A stretch of 64,000 bases of DNA, from positions 92,724,670 to 92,788,669 of the forward strand of contig OX352773.1 of assembly GCA_947095535.1 (NCBI GenBank), given 5' to 3'. The position numbers and the translations under genes are program-made. Positions within the stretch are counted from its first letter, which is position 1. The number at the start of each line of letters is the position of its first letter. Under the pieces are notes generated by a model. That model saw only the letters and a program-made list of their open reading frames with translations. It was not told the DNA's origin and ran no database searches. Origin of the DNA: Poecilobothrus nobilitatus (lineage: Eukaryota > Arthropoda > Insecta > Diptera > Dolichopodidae). This document shows, piece after piece, positions 1 through 11,814 of this stretch.

Positions 1-140
1 ATTTTATGTATTATTTTATGTAAATAATACTATGTAAATGAAATAGAATCTAAAAGTAAATGGAATAACATCTAAAGGAAATTTTGTATATTTTTTTTAG
101 ACGTTATTTCATTTTTTACTTTTAGACGCTTTGTTGTAGT
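1..140. repeat. GAAATAACGCC-type repeat fragment (family F)
   Basis: The stretch holds degenerate GAAATAGA and GGAATAACATC units followed by inverted units (GACGTTATTTCATTTTT). The same direct-then-inverted arrangement is much clearer at 53655-53775 and 55199-55432. The copy is probably cut by the window edge. Assignment rests on the short shared core only. Confidence 0.35.
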
Positions 141-497
141 GTCGCTAAAAAGATTTCTTTTAATTGAAAATGAGCAAATAATGTTCATAAACATTTGTTA
201 TGTAAGTAAAGTGTAATAGAAGAGGTAATTTTAATAATTTTTCCATCTAACTTTTAATTTTTTGTTTAACAAAATCAGAATACAAATTGCAATGTTGTAC
301 ATACTATAAAATTCGACATATTTGGGTAAATATTGCATAACGAAAACTTATTGCGAAAATTGATAGAAATGGAAATTTTTTCAAAAGAAAAGCAAAAATC
401 TATTCTTGTTAGAATTAACAGACCATATTAATATGTTAGCCGTGATTTATTAATATGTTAGATGTCATATTCTTCTAAATTTTTTAGAATGAAATAA

Positions 498-855
498 TTC
501 CGCCAGGGAAAAAAGAAAGTTGAAATAACTTTACGTCGTGAAGAGAAAGCTTCTTCAGAAATGTGTGGATATTGTAACGTATTAAAATATAATAAAGCTA
601 CTGGTTTTAATTACTGCCATAATGGCAAACTATGCTATGTGTCTGATTCAAATAATGATTTTCCAAATAATTTGTCTGATGATCAACCCTTTTTTAGCCT
701 TGTCAATTAAATTTTCAAACTTTTGTGGAGTTTATTCGCCAGTACGATAATGTAAATGTATTTCCATCTGTGGCATTTGTACAATTGCCCAGGGGTTTTC
801 CTAGTATTGATATAATTGTAGTGTTTGTTGGTTCTTTGTTAATCCAAAAATGAAA
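498..855 (+). pseudogene. Helitron/Helentron-like protein remnant, zinc-motif region
   Basis: An open frame at 498-710 encodes a basic stretch (VEITLRREEKASSE) followed by MCGYCNVLKYNKATGF and then YCHNGKL. This resembles the Cys-x2-Cys ... C-x-x-G-K segment near the N-terminal side of Helitron replication proteins. The frame stops at 708-710. A shifted frame from 710 continues with FVEFIRQYDNVNVFPSVAF, which matches the segment that usually follows in the family (an IR.YN motif before a small-residue stretch). The order and spacing of both pieces fit one ancestral protein broken by a frameshift. No Rep (HUH) or helicase motifs are seen, so this is a small decayed fragment. Clade assignment is by motif only. 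Confidence 0.5.
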
Positions 856-925
856 GACTTCTTACTTATTCCAGGTTCCGAAACTAATGTCTCCTTTTCT
901 TTAATTCACAATGCTTTCAACTTAA

Positions 926-988
926 TCTATTACTAATTTGATCTATTACTAATTTGATCTATTACTAATTTAATCTATTACTAACTTA
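926..988. repeat. 16-bp tandem repeat, four units
   Basis: TCTATTACTAATTTGA recurs at 926, 942, 958 and 974 with a period of exactly 16 bases. The last unit has diverged. It lies just downstream of the Helitron-like remnant. Confidence 0.9.
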
Positions 989-2084
989 TGTACTGATAAC
1001 CTATAAAGATTTATGATCATTATTGTAAATGCGTTTACATAACATACGCTCATTATTTTACAATAATAGAAAGGTTAGATATTATAGAAAAATTTCTGGT
1101 TTTTATGTAATTTAGATAGGTGAGGCAATGTGCCTAATAAGCAACTAGTAATCCCCATACGGTTCTTGTGACCATTGTAACAAGTGGATACAGTATTAAT
1201 TTTGAAATCTATAGAATATTATAATTTAGAATTATATACTCAACCCTTTTTATATCAAAGGTAGGAAAATAAAAATGTCTAGTTGAATTTCTAGTTCGTT
1301 TCAATCTTCAATTCTTAAATCTCTTAGACTTCATTTCGTTGAATATATATCTATGGCTATATAAACATATGTCTATAGTAGTGGGAGTCTTGATTCTTGA
1401 TGGGGCATTTTGACTGTCTACTATTTAGAATTGATGTTACATTCCATTAATTTTACTTATATTGAGAAAAAATTAATTTTTTACTTAAATGTTACAAAAT
1501 GAACAGCAAGCTTCATAATGCCATATAGCAAGTTTTGTAACATATTAAACTAACTTCAAATATTAAGTTATTTTAAATAAGTTAAAAGAGCAGTTTATTT
1601 TTTCTTTACTTATTATTAAAAATAAAGCTTTTTTCTAAGTGACTTACTACTTCTTAAACCATAACAGTTATTGCAGGGTACCTTGCATGTCTTGTACTTT
1701 TTCTTTATCAAAGGGGAGTTACTTAGTACTTTTGTTATACAAGAAAACAGAAAGAACTCTTGAATATCATCCTTTATTTCCATTCTAGTCAAGGTCATAA
1801 CATAACCTTAAAAGCCATGATATTTCTTTTTTATCCAATTTTCGATCATTTTCGTTTTTTTTTTTTGTGCAAATTAATATTTACAGAATGCTCCATATTA
1901 ATTTCAGTAACAAAAAAAATAATTAATTGTTTTTCGAATATTCACTTTACAGATTAATAATTTTTCTTTATTTTGTTTTTTTTTTAAATTAAACATTTTC
2001 AAACCAAAAAAATAAGAATTAGCTGGCAAAAACAGAAAATTCTTTTATTAAAAAAACTTATTGAAATATTTGATTACTGCCAAA
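989..2084. other. AT-rich stretch, nothing recognised
   Basis: Only short open frames and T/A homopolymer runs are visible. A Lys/Cys-rich frame on the minus strand near 1616-1798 has no family signature that I can identify. Confidence 0.5.
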
Positions 2085-2420
2085 AATGAACGTAAAATAC
2101 GTAAAAAAAACTGCTTTTTTAGCATATTTTCCATAATAAACGTTGAACATTTTAGTTTCACTCTGTCCGTCCGACTTCTAATCTGTTTAAGATAAAGCAT
2201 TGGCAGTTTAACCATGGATAGATCTTTTATAAAAGTTAATGATGATAACTTATTTTATATAACCCTATCTATTACGGAACTACAGCCTCTCAAAGCTGGG
2301 AAAACTTCTATTTTCAAATGTGTAATATACTCCAAAAAAGCAAAATAATAAAACCTTTTATGACGTCCGTCCATTAATCAATATCAAAATTATAGAATTT
2401 GTTTGAAATTTGATATTTGA
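2085..2420 (-). repeat. DINE-like repeat, family D, degraded copy
   Basis: Reading the minus strand, the end near 2130-2180 has the family D signature: a degenerate AGCACATTTTCC arm, then GTTTCACTCTGTCCGTCC. Inward lie the shared blocks 'ATTACGGAACTACAGCC' and 'AATATCAAAATTATA'. The same order is seen at 23514-24390 and, in the opposite orientation, at 11815-12650. Confidence 0.6.
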
Positions 2421-2542
2421 ATTTACCCTAATTCCGAAACAAAATATTGCGCTTCCTTGATATATTCTTAACACTTACATTTAAAAATCTGGAAATTTTA
2501 AGAGAAGAAATATGTTTCAGTATTAATATAACTTACCTTAGA

Positions 2543-3045
2543 GAATCCTTTTATACCTACCTCCCTCTTTAAGAGGTATGTTTTTCCCCTTATTTCACTC
2601 TCTTTGTTGGATTTTTACCTATATCTTATGGTTACTTAACATTTCTTTCTTGAATAATCTAAGCTACGTTTCTCGAGGTTTGCTTATACTTCTTTTACTT
2701 TGTGGGTTCCATTCTAGAGCTTGACGTGTGGTATTGTTTACAGGTTGTTTTAAAGTGTGATCTATCCAACTCCATTTTTCTTTATATGGATTCTTATTTG
2801 TACTTGCCTAGTGTTTCTCCAAGTGTTCGGTTTCTCATTCTTCTGGGTCAGAAAATTTTAAATATTGTTCGTAATCATCTGTAAATGAAAACCTGCATTT
2901 TTTCAGTGTATTTTTTTTTATCAGTCACGTCTCTCTACCATATAACAACACAGATTTTACACATGTATCGAATATTCTTATGTTTGTCCTTAGAAATGTA
3001 TAGTTATTTCCATTCCAGACTCTTTCGAATGCAATTCTTCCCAAT
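2543..3045 (-). pseudogene. LINE (non-LTR retrotransposon) ORF2 C-terminal remnant
   Basis: The minus-strand translation begins FERVWNGNNYTFLRTN, IRIFDTCVKSVLLYGRET and then a stop where Trp is expected. This is the 'RIFNT.VKSVLLYG.ETW' block found downstream of the reverse-transcriptase core in many LINEs. After a frame-disrupted segment comes KEKWSWIDHTLKQP, then RQALEWNPQSKRS and SKPRET plus a stop, matching the family 'KWRWIGHTLRK ... RQALDWNPQGKR..GRP..TW' tail. Order and spacing are as in an intact ORF2 end. Most of it sits in one frame, with at least five internal stops, and a shifted middle segment (QVFIYR). The catalytic RT part is absent. It is a dead, 5'-truncated copy; clade uncertain (RTE-like or a related group). 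Confidence 0.8.
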
Positions 3046-5224
3046 GTAAGAGATATTAATCATCACAAATTGAAAGTTTGGTATTTTTAGAAAAACTGCG
3101 GTAACTAAATTTTTAAGAAAGTAAAAGTCAAAAATTAAATAATTTCAAGATTATTTTTTGACATCTATTAGCAGCTTTTTTTAATTATGTAGGGTCTCCT
3201 TAAAATCGAAGAGAATGCATCCTGATTTTTAACAATATTTTCCTTTTATATAAAATTCTTATAATGTTCACAAATTTTGGTGCCAGTCACAATTCCTAAA
3301 CTGTTTTTATAATCTTTTGAAAAATATGTGTCTGAAAAAACCTTTGATTATTCATTTTGTCTTATTAAATTAAAGTTTTCTTAGAATGCAAAAATCCAAT
3401 TGAAGAAAAAAAATCCTTTACCCAATATACAAGTACAATAAAATTCCCATTTAACCAAATTATTTATACCATTATTATTACGTTAGTTGCATTTTTGACA
3501 TATGTACGAGTATGTATATACCACATTACATATGTATTTATTCGTTATATTTGTATAGGGATTACGTAACGACGTACGGGTTACCTTTGAACTTCTTTTT
3601 GTCTTCAAAAATTTTCTGAAAATGAATGTTAAAAAATATTTTGTTTTGAATATGACCTAATTGAATTGTAGTTTGAATTAAAACAGTCGCAGTCATAATA
3701 ACAAAAGAAGAAAAGTAAAAACAAAATAAAAGAACCAAAGGTAATGGATTAAATTTTTGTTTATTTATTTAATTCTTTTTTTATATTTTCATTTTCTATA
3801 TTCAGTTAAAATTATTCACAAAAACAATATATACCTATATATTATATATATATACACTACAAGAATATGAACATGAACATAACCAAACAAATAGAACAAA
3901 AAGAGACAAAAAAAAAAAATCTACTGAAAACTGAAAAAATTGAATAAAAAACGATGATGTTGGTTGCATTTTTATTTTTGTGGCTTTATAGTTTGGCACC
4001 AATTCAAAATTTCTATTTAATTTTAAAATGTGCAACATACTAACTTTTATTTGGAAAAATTTTGCCAGATTGCCAGATTCAGATACAAACACAGATACAG
4101 TTTCTGTGAAATAAAAATGTGTTTGTATAGACTGAATCGCTGTACTCCTTGCATTAGTTATGCAATAAATGTAGTAAAAATTATTTACTATATGTAAAAA
4201 TAAAAACAAGGATACTAAAATATATTTACTTTAATATGTAACACACTACTCTTAACAACTTACTGATCTCTGTCACTAACACTTCGTGACATAAATTTTG
4301 TAATGGGCAATGAAAATGAAAAACGAAAAGGAAAGATTTTAATTTTCAATCAAAAATCATCTGTTCTATATCCGTTTGGTTTGGAAACTTATATTTGTAA
4401 TAATACAATTTTTTTTTTTTTGTAAATATTAATCATTATTTTTTATACATTTCTTTTAACTGGTTTTTTTTTTTTGTGATTGTGTCATAAATATTTTATT
4501 TAATAATATAAAAAAAAAACAAATTACGTTCTATAGTCTTTGTGAGGTTAAAACTTTCTCACAGAAACTGTAAGTTAAGTGTACGAAAATTAAAAAATAT
4601 ACGAAAGTTATTGCAGTTATTGTAAGGAAAGGTAATCGAATTTTTTGCGAAAGGTCAAAAAATTTTAAAGAATGTGGTGGTAGAATTTTTCTTCAACGAA
4701 AACATTTATTATGGTGTGATGTTTTTGGTTAAATCAATTTTTTTTTAAATAAAAATGTCAGTTTGTGGTGATGATTTTTCTTATTTTTGTAGATTTGTCT
4801 CTAGAGAAAAGATTCAAAAAGAGAAAATAAATTAAAATTTTTTTTTTGTTTAATGTTCTGGTACTTATATGTTTTTCTTTTTCTCCTCCTCTCCGCTACC
4901 TACAATGTAATGTTAAATAAATCAACATTTTTGTACAGATGTGATGATATGGTACAGCTTTTAAACTATATTATTAAATTGCAAGTGTACTAGCCTGACC
5001 GGGATTGTTTGTGTGATTTCTTCAAACTTTTCATATCAAAGGTTTTTGAATTGAAATTATTTTAATTTGTGTTTCAGGATTGATAAAATTTCGGGTAATA
5101 TTTAAAATTATTTTCAATCAATGAACTTGGTTGATTGATTTACTTGACTGCTTTGTTAGAATCTGAAAAATCTTAAGTAGCAAACATTATGTTTAGTACA
5201 GATCTTGTTTTGTCCAGTTTAAAT
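3046..5224. other. AT-rich stretch without recognised features
   Basis: The stretch contains homopolymer runs (for example 4410-4421 and 4464-4476), a short TA run near 3841-3856 and ACATATG-type simple sequence near 3500-3550. No coding signature or clear repeat boundary is seen. LINE sequence may extend above 3045 but is unreadable. Confidence 0.5.
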
Positions 5225-6960
5225 CTAATAGAAAACGGGGAAGAATACAGTTGCCTTTGTCAACTCTTAGATACCCGTACGAACCCGTTAGTATGTTCAT
5301 AGTCTGTCACTCTGATTATAATATTATATTTTTAATTTTTTGGTATTTTAAAATAATTTGGCTGAAGTTTATAATTTCTAGAACTATGGTTTGTACATAT
5401 GTATGTATATTCAAACTATCTATATGTTTAAACATTCTTCAAAAGCAGATTCTAACCTTCAATTTAACGATTATCAATTGAAAACAATATGCTATTACCA
5501 TTTGTTACTAAGCGGCAAATGTACATATACTAATTTATACTAAACTTATTACAAAATACCAAATAGGTATATATATTTATATTAATATGCATATGCATTC
5601 ATTCATATATACATTATAAAACATACATACTATATTTTTTATATATCGCAATACATTTTAATGTTTCCTTAAAAATATTTCATTCATAGAATAATTTCTT
5701 ATAACTATAATAAAACACGTATAAATACGCCGCTATGTACATACATATACATATGTATATACGAGTATATCTATATGTACTCTTATTATTTCATCACTCA
5801 TTCATCAGTGACATATACGATATGTAAATAAACATGATATTATATAAGTATGTATATCAATATCATATAAATAAAAATTATATATGTATATAAATCAAGC
5901 AACCGTTACGTTGTTTTATTTACATGTTTTTGTATTACGCATTAATCCTCAACAATTTTAAATTATCGAGTAAAAAACAAATTCAAAAAACTCGTTAAAG
6001 AAATTTTGTTAGAAAATTTGAAAAAAATCAACTGACACTTTCGTCAATTTTGAAGGTAACGCTATGTTATTAAAAAAAGTTGCTAACAGAAATAAAAGTA
6101 TAAGTATAAAAGTATAACTTTAATTTGTAAGTATTATTTCAAAAAAATTTGAACAGATATTCCAGTTACAGGTGTTTAAAAATGTAATTTAAGGAATTTT
6201 CATTTTTAACCCAAATATTACATACAAAAATATTTTCTGAAGTGACTCATACTTATTTTGAAAGATATAACTCTTCTCAAAATTTCAAGTTTCTTACTTA
6301 AACTATTTAGAAGATAGAAGAGTTAAAGAATTTCGCAATAATTCAGGTTCGCATAACCGTATATTAAGATATCGTATAGCACAATTATATATTTATTATA
6401 TATACATATATGTATATTTGTAAAGCCCATAAAAGCAGCTATCGTTTGGCATTTCAAAATTGAAGATATATCTTATAGAGCTTGTGTTATAATAATATAG
6501 AGCTTTTTCGAACTTGGAAGGGCTGTACCTCCGTAATGGAAGGGGCTACAGAAGAAAGTTGTTCCATAAAATTAATTTTTTTAGGATAATTATTCATATT
6601 TAAAATTGCATGGCTCTACTTCAAGGATGTGAAACTTTTGACAAATTTGTATGGAAAATCAAATGGAGATCAAAAAGTTAGTTGCTCGAGATCTACCCGA
6701 AGTTTTTGTCGGATCTCAACCAAAAAAATAGGAAACCTACAAATTTATCTCAGAATATTCTCTAGCTTTTTTAGTTTTTGAGTTAGCGTCCTGTCGGTCG
6801 CACGGAGGGATGGAGGGACGGACAAAGCTTAATCGACTCAGAATTTGATTCTGATCCGATCCATACCTTTGAAGGTATATCTATCATGCTTATTTCGAGT
6901 TGTTACAAACGGAGGAGTAATTTTATTATACCCGATACTTATCATACTCATCATGGTATA
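5225..6960 (+). mobile_element. DINE-like non-autonomous element, family B, copy 1
   Basis: This is the longest copy of family B. It has homologous blocks in order. Near 5250-5300 is TTGCCTTTGTCAACTC, also found inverted at 32600. At 5500-5530 is TTACTAAGCGGCAAATG, also at 19366. At 5800-5960 are TCATCAGTGACATATACG and a TTTACATGTTTTTGTATTA region. At 6150-6180 is a CAGTTACAGGTGTTTAAA module shared with family D. The 3' end has GGAGGGACGGACAAAGC, AATCGACTCAGAATT, a GATCCGATCC block, TGTTACAAACGGAGGAG and a terminal hairpin TATACC (6927-6932) with GGTATA (6955-6960). The 3' organisation is that of DINE-1/HINE elements (known family knowledge). No coding capacity. Confidence 0.7.
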
Positions 6961-7881
6961 AAGAAGAAATTAACGTTAAAGTCTAAAAATCTCGAAGTAA
7001 AAATTTTTTCACTATGTTAAAGAAAAAAAGGAAAATAAAATTAAAATTGATTTAAATTTAATTACTTAAATAAATTTAATTTAAAATTTAATTTAAAAAT
7101 TAATTTAATAAATTTAAATTAAATAAAATGTCAAAGACAGAAAAATGTCATGACAGAAAAATGTTTTATTTTAAATTAATAAATATATGTGCATTTAAAT
7201 AAAATTATAATTTAAATTACCTTGATATTCCCATTTCTCTTTAAAAATGTTTTCCAGCAGCCTAATCCTTATCTTTTCCCTTAGGCTTTTGTCCTTCATA
7301 GTTAAAAAAAAATTACTTAAATGAATAATGAAGACATCAAAAGAAACTTTTTTTTATCGAAAATTATTTTAAATTTAAAACTTTTTACTTTGATTTGCTC
7401 TTCAATTTTTTTTTCGAAAAAAAAAAATCCCCATTTATATAATCTGAAGCCAAATATTATTTACCTGTCACTTTGTTGATGATATTTATTTTATATAAAA
7501 TTTGGTTTGCAGTTTGAAATTGACAACATATTATGTTGTGAGTCCCATTCCATTGAGATTCATCAGCTCTTTTTCTAATTTGATCATTAAAAATTCTACA
7601 TACGAAAATTTGTACGCGATGTACTCATTCTTGAAGATTTGACAAAGCAACAGAACATTTTTTAACAGATTAAAAAGGTACCGGGTAAAATGTGATTAAA
7701 AAAGCATGGTTTTGTTTAAAATGTAATTAAAGAAGTAATTAAAAATAACATTTTTTTAAACTTTAATTGAAGTTTTTATATTATCTTCAGTTATTAAAAT
7801 TTAATTAATAACTATAAGGGTTGTTTCGTCCACTAGATTATCAACATCGAAATTCACATATCATTTAGCATTTATTTTTTA
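6961..7881. other. AT-rich stretch, nothing recognised
   Basis: Extremely AT-rich, with AATTTAAATT-type near-palindromic runs at about 7030-7220 made only of A and T. No coding or repeat-family signal. Confidence 0.5.
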
Positions 7882-8712
7882 TATACCCATATTAACTATG
7901 TTCAAGGATATAATAAATTTGCCATTACGTTTGTGACGCCTTAAAGGAGGCGAGCCAGATATAATGTCAAAGGTATGGATTTCTGAATCGATTAACCCAT
8001 GTACGTCCGTCTGCCCGCACGATAACTGAAAAAATAAATTTGGTTGTGTTACCAAAATTTGGTTGTGTTTGAACGGCACGTTCGGGTATCTGCCATACAA
8101 CTTCTATTTTTAAATAAAAATAACTCAGTGTCTATTAAATCTAGATATCTGAAATTTAGTGAAGAGATGTCGAGTTACATGCACTTTTGTAAAATTTGTT
8201 TGGTCTAGAGCAGCCGGTTCAAACTTCTTGCACGTCTTGGAACTTAATGAAGCTAGGCGTCTGAAATCTTAAAAATGATGATCAACTTTTATGGCAATAC
8301 AACTTCTGTATACAACTTCTGTAAAATTTGGTTGTGCTGGTGCATCATGTTCGGGTAGCTGCCATACAACTTCTCTTTTTAAATGAAAATAACGCCCAGT
8401 CTATTGAAACTAGGTATCTGAAATTTAGTGAAGAGGTGTCGAATTATGTGCCAACAATTTTTATAAAATTTGGTTGTTCTAAAGCAGCCGGTTCAGGCTT
8501 TTTGTACCTCTTCGAACGTTATGAAACTAAGCGTTTGAAATATTACAAAATATGATCAAGTTTTAGGGCAATAACTTCTGTAAAATTTTGTTTTTCTGGT
8601 GCAATAGATTCGGGTCACAATTAACATAAATATATCTCGGTAGTTAACGTCAGTACTAAAACATCTAAGCTAATAACTAACCGTCCTAATCATATGTTTT
8701 ACATACAGTCAT
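7882..8712 (-). mobile_element. DINE-like element, family A, copy A1
   Basis: On the minus strand the 3' end is at about 7882 (TATACCC hairpin), followed inward by a GCCATTACGTTTGTGACGCC block and a GTACGTCCGTCTG tract. The interior carries about two copies of a ~270-bp module (GGCAATA anchors at 8293 and 8567) containing TTGTATGGCAGCTACCCGAA in reverse. The 5' part (8605-8712) contains CTCGGTAGTTAACGTCAGTA, which matches 39170-39230 of copy A2 inverted. Small open frames here are by-products of the modules. Confidence 0.75.
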
Positions 8713-10177
8713 TAGTTAAATGAAGTGCAGCCGAATGAAATGTAGGCATATTACACGCTCCCATTTTCATTATTCCATTGTTTAGAGAGCTGAAATAAAT
8801 GAGACCAAAACAGTTTTGTCATAATTTGATTTAATATGACATTTAATGATAAATTAATTAAATTTTGTTGAACAATTCAACAATATTTTAAATTCGCTTT
8901 ACAAACAATACATAAACAAGTGATTATTTCGTCAAAAAAAAAATTAATGATATGTTATATTTTTTATACAACTTTCTTAGCATTCTTGTTACATATTCAT
9001 ATTAATTTTTTTTTTTTTTTTGCTCACTGTACAATTTTTCAAGAATATTATTTTCTTTTGAACCCAAAACAAAAAAAAAACAAAGCGAAACTCAATAAGA
9101 GTATTATCACCCTGATATTACAGTATATCGATGAAGTTCTTTGAAACTCGTTTCAAGAACAAGAAAATATTGAACAAAAAAAATAAAAAATTACAATGAA
9201 AAATTTCTAATTTCTGTCATATCCTTTTTAATCTTGACATTGACAGTGACATATCATATTGTATTATACTATACATATTATATAATATATAATAATATAT
9301 TAAAAATAAAATAAAATAAAATAAAAAAAAACCAAAAACAAAACAAAAGCATATATGGAAAAAAAATTTCTTTAGAATTTCAATAAAAATGACAAAAACA
9401 AAAAAAAAATAATATTTAAATTTACCAATTTGTACTAATAACCGAAAAAAATGTATAGGGCCTTTTTTTACAAAAGCAAAATAAAACTTATATTAAAGAA
9501 GATAAAAATATAGAATATATATTATGATGATTTGTATGTACAATAAAATAAAAATTAAATAAAACTCAATACATACATAGACATTATGCTTATGATACGA
9601 AACAGCAGGTTTCAGGATATGCAATTATTAGGAACTGATATAAAGAAAAACAAAAGTTAAAAAGAAAATATTGAAAGAATTTTTTTTTTGATATTTAATT
9701 TTTAGTTTCAACTTATATTTAGTTTTTTAAAATTTGTCTCTTTCTTACTTAACTTTTTTTTTATTTTTTGTGTCTTATATGTACTTTTTATTCTTATATA
9801 TTTTGGTTCCTTATATGTATTATTAAATGTCACTTATTGAACTCCTTTTAAGAAGAGCTTTTATTTAAAATGTAAAAAATTAAAAAACAAAAAACTAAAG
9901 ATGTTTAAAAAACATTACCACCTACGTTTTTTTATTGTTATAAATTTACAAAAGAAACCAACAATAAAACAATGAACAAATAAAAAACATGAATATGTCA
10001 AAGTATAAATTTACGTAATGTAATGCGTAATAACTAATATGTAATGTGCACATGCCTTGAACGAAAATCGTTTCAAGTCAAAGTGTTTCTTTTAGGTTCT
10101 TTCGAAAGTTTAGAGAATACTTATGTTGAATTTAATTATAAGAACATTTAAAAATAAAAAATCTTGTCATCACAGAA
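8713..10177. other. AT-rich stretch without recognised features
   Basis: Mostly A/T homopolymer and AATAAAATAAAA-type simple sequence (about 9290-9420). No coding signature. Confidence 0.5.
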
Positions 10178-10345
10178 TTAATGACCATGGTTGAGTTCAT
10201 GTTTGCAGATTTTACGAAGTTCTATAAATGCAGAGCGTTTTTCACGCAACACTGTTTGCCGTTTTTGTTTTAAGAACTTGAAAAGATCTGCTGTCATATT
10301 TGCAGAATGAATATTTATGCTGTCGATAATCAAGAAAAAACAACC
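10178..10345 (-). CDS. Short coding-like open frame, unknown protein
   Basis: The minus strand is open for more than 50 codons ending at the TAA at 10178-10180. From an internal ATG it reads MTADLFKFLKQKRQTVLR, then EKRSAFIELRKICKHELNHG. Composition is charged and helix-prone, with mixed codons such as CGG, GTG, CTC and CGC. This is unlike the low-complexity Phe/Lys/Ile frames elsewhere, and local GC is clearly above its surroundings. A pyrimidine-rich run ending in an AG (about 10310-10335 on the minus strand) could be a 3' splice site, making this a candidate terminal exon. I cannot assign a family. A piece of the same sequence (ATCTGCAAACATGA-CTCAACC) recurs inverted at 10579-10607, so it may instead belong to a mobile element. 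Confidence 0.35.
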   Translation of the reverse strand, partial: GCFFLIIDSINIHSANMTADLFKFLKQKRQTVLREKRSAFIELRKICKHELNHGH

Positions 10346-10607
10346 TAAAAATACCTTTTAATTTTTTTTTTCTTTTTAAACTGTGTGTATATTAATTAAT
10401 ATAAAATTTTGCTTGTTTATAATATGCATTTCAATTTTTTTTTTAAATATCAAAATACAAAATTTTAAATGTCATATACAATGAAGTGTAGTGAACTGTT
10501 TTTAAAGGTGGGGTGCTTTTTTAAGTTCTTTTATTTTCTGTTGGAGATTGGTGCTGACTGAATAAGAATTATGTTTTAATATCTGCAAACATGACTCAAC
10601 CCATGTT
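10184..10607. repeat. ~30-bp inverted repeats ~360 bp apart
   Basis: The left arm (10184-10213, CATGGTTGAGTTCATGTTTG) and the right arm (10577-10607, read inverted as CATGGGTTGAGTCATGTTTG) agree at nearly all positions, with a one-base indel. They could be the TIRs of a small element or a partial inverted duplication of the coding-like frame at the left arm. No target-site duplication is evident. Confidence 0.6.
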
Positions 10608-10624
10608 TGTTTCACAACCTAATT

Positions 10625-10953
10625 TATACCCGTATGAACAAAGTTTAAAGGTATAATAAATTTGTCATTATGTTTGTGACACCTTAAAAGAAACAAACTA
10701 GGTATGGCTAAGTATATCAATATTCTAACTAAAATTCTAAAAGTTTCATGGCAATAACCTCTGTAACCTCTTGGTTGGTTTGGAGCAATGGATTCTAATG
10801 AATGCCACACTACTACAACATTTAAATAAATTTAAATATGTCGGTGCTAAATTAAGCCTAATATGGAAATTGGAAAAATGGAAAATGGAAAAATGCTTAT
10901 ATGTGATGGCAACATCATATACATACTACTCGTATTATCGAGTTGGCACAGTC
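10625..10953 (-). mobile_element. DINE-like element, family A, short copy A3
   Basis: The minus-strand 3' end has the TATACCC hairpin at 10625, a TTATGTTTGTGACACCTTAA block and an internally deleted module. The 5' end is the conserved TTGGCACAGTC (10943-10953, minus strand GACTGTGCCAA), the family A 5' signature. It is the shortest copy with both ends preserved. Confidence 0.6.
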
Positions 10954-11814
10954 GACTATATACAGTTTTCTGTAACTATTTTAATTTTTTAACGTTTTCT
11001 TTAAATTCATATTAAAGAATTAAATTTTAAAAGATAAGAACTTTCAAGTTTCAACTAATAAATTCTTAAACGTGTGGTATTGGATTGAAGAGATAATACT
11101 TTGAGATATTTTCTCGTGGCATTTGGGACAGCCTTCAATTATTTAGACTATTTATGCCACTATATATTTGTTATGGAGGAAATAGGGTTTATTCGTTAAA
11201 AAAATACAAAAAAAGTTGATACTTCCATGAACAAAATTAAGGAGAGCTTAATATATTAATTTTGAATGTTAACACTTTTACATTGAAACAGATAAATAAT
11301 TCGAGGAGACTGTTTTGATACTTCCGATTATTAATAAATAGTTTTTAAACGGTTTATTTTATTATTTAATGGAAAGTCCAGTTTGAATTGACAGAGATAT
11401 TTTTCTAACAAAATTAAATCATTTATCTTTATTCTTTAACTTCTTCCTTTAACATGCTTTCTTTTGAGATAGCTTAATCCTCTCTAACTTTTTACTAATG
11501 CTTGAGTACTGTTGTAATTATAATATTCTATTAGGCTGTTGATCTAATTAAGTTTTGTTATTTACTTATTTTTCATTAATTCTAATAAAATATAATAGTT
11601 GATAGTGTTTATTGAATTAATATTCAATTTAAAGATCTACGATTTTATTATCAACTCTTTCTAGTTTATTTTCATATAAAACAAGGTAGAATGTAAAACA
11701 AAGGTTTTTAAAAGCACACATTTCCAAACTCAATACAAACTGTTTAGAATTTTGACTTGCACAAAAATTTGAAAATTTCATGTAATACGAAAAAACGTGA
11801 AAATACGACATTTT
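10954..11814. other. AT-rich stretch, nothing recognised
   Basis: No coding signature or repeat boundary. The upstream limit of the family D copy that follows is not resolved. Confidence 0.4.

Noticed and set aside
1616..1798. Minus-strand frame with KTCKVPCNNCYGLR
   Set aside because: The Cys spacing briefly suggested a zinc cluster of piggyBac type, but no other block of that family is nearby.
5251..5481. Frame containing LSTLRYPYEP, also found at 32522-32716 on the minus strand
   Set aside because: The shared peptide reflects DNA homology between family B copies. The frames diverge immediately outside the block and there is no protein signature.
8328..8555. Frame with RVAAIQLLFLNE, similar to one at 39300-39512
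   Set aside because: Both lie in family A modules. The similarity is of the repeat DNA and the frames are broken in other modules.
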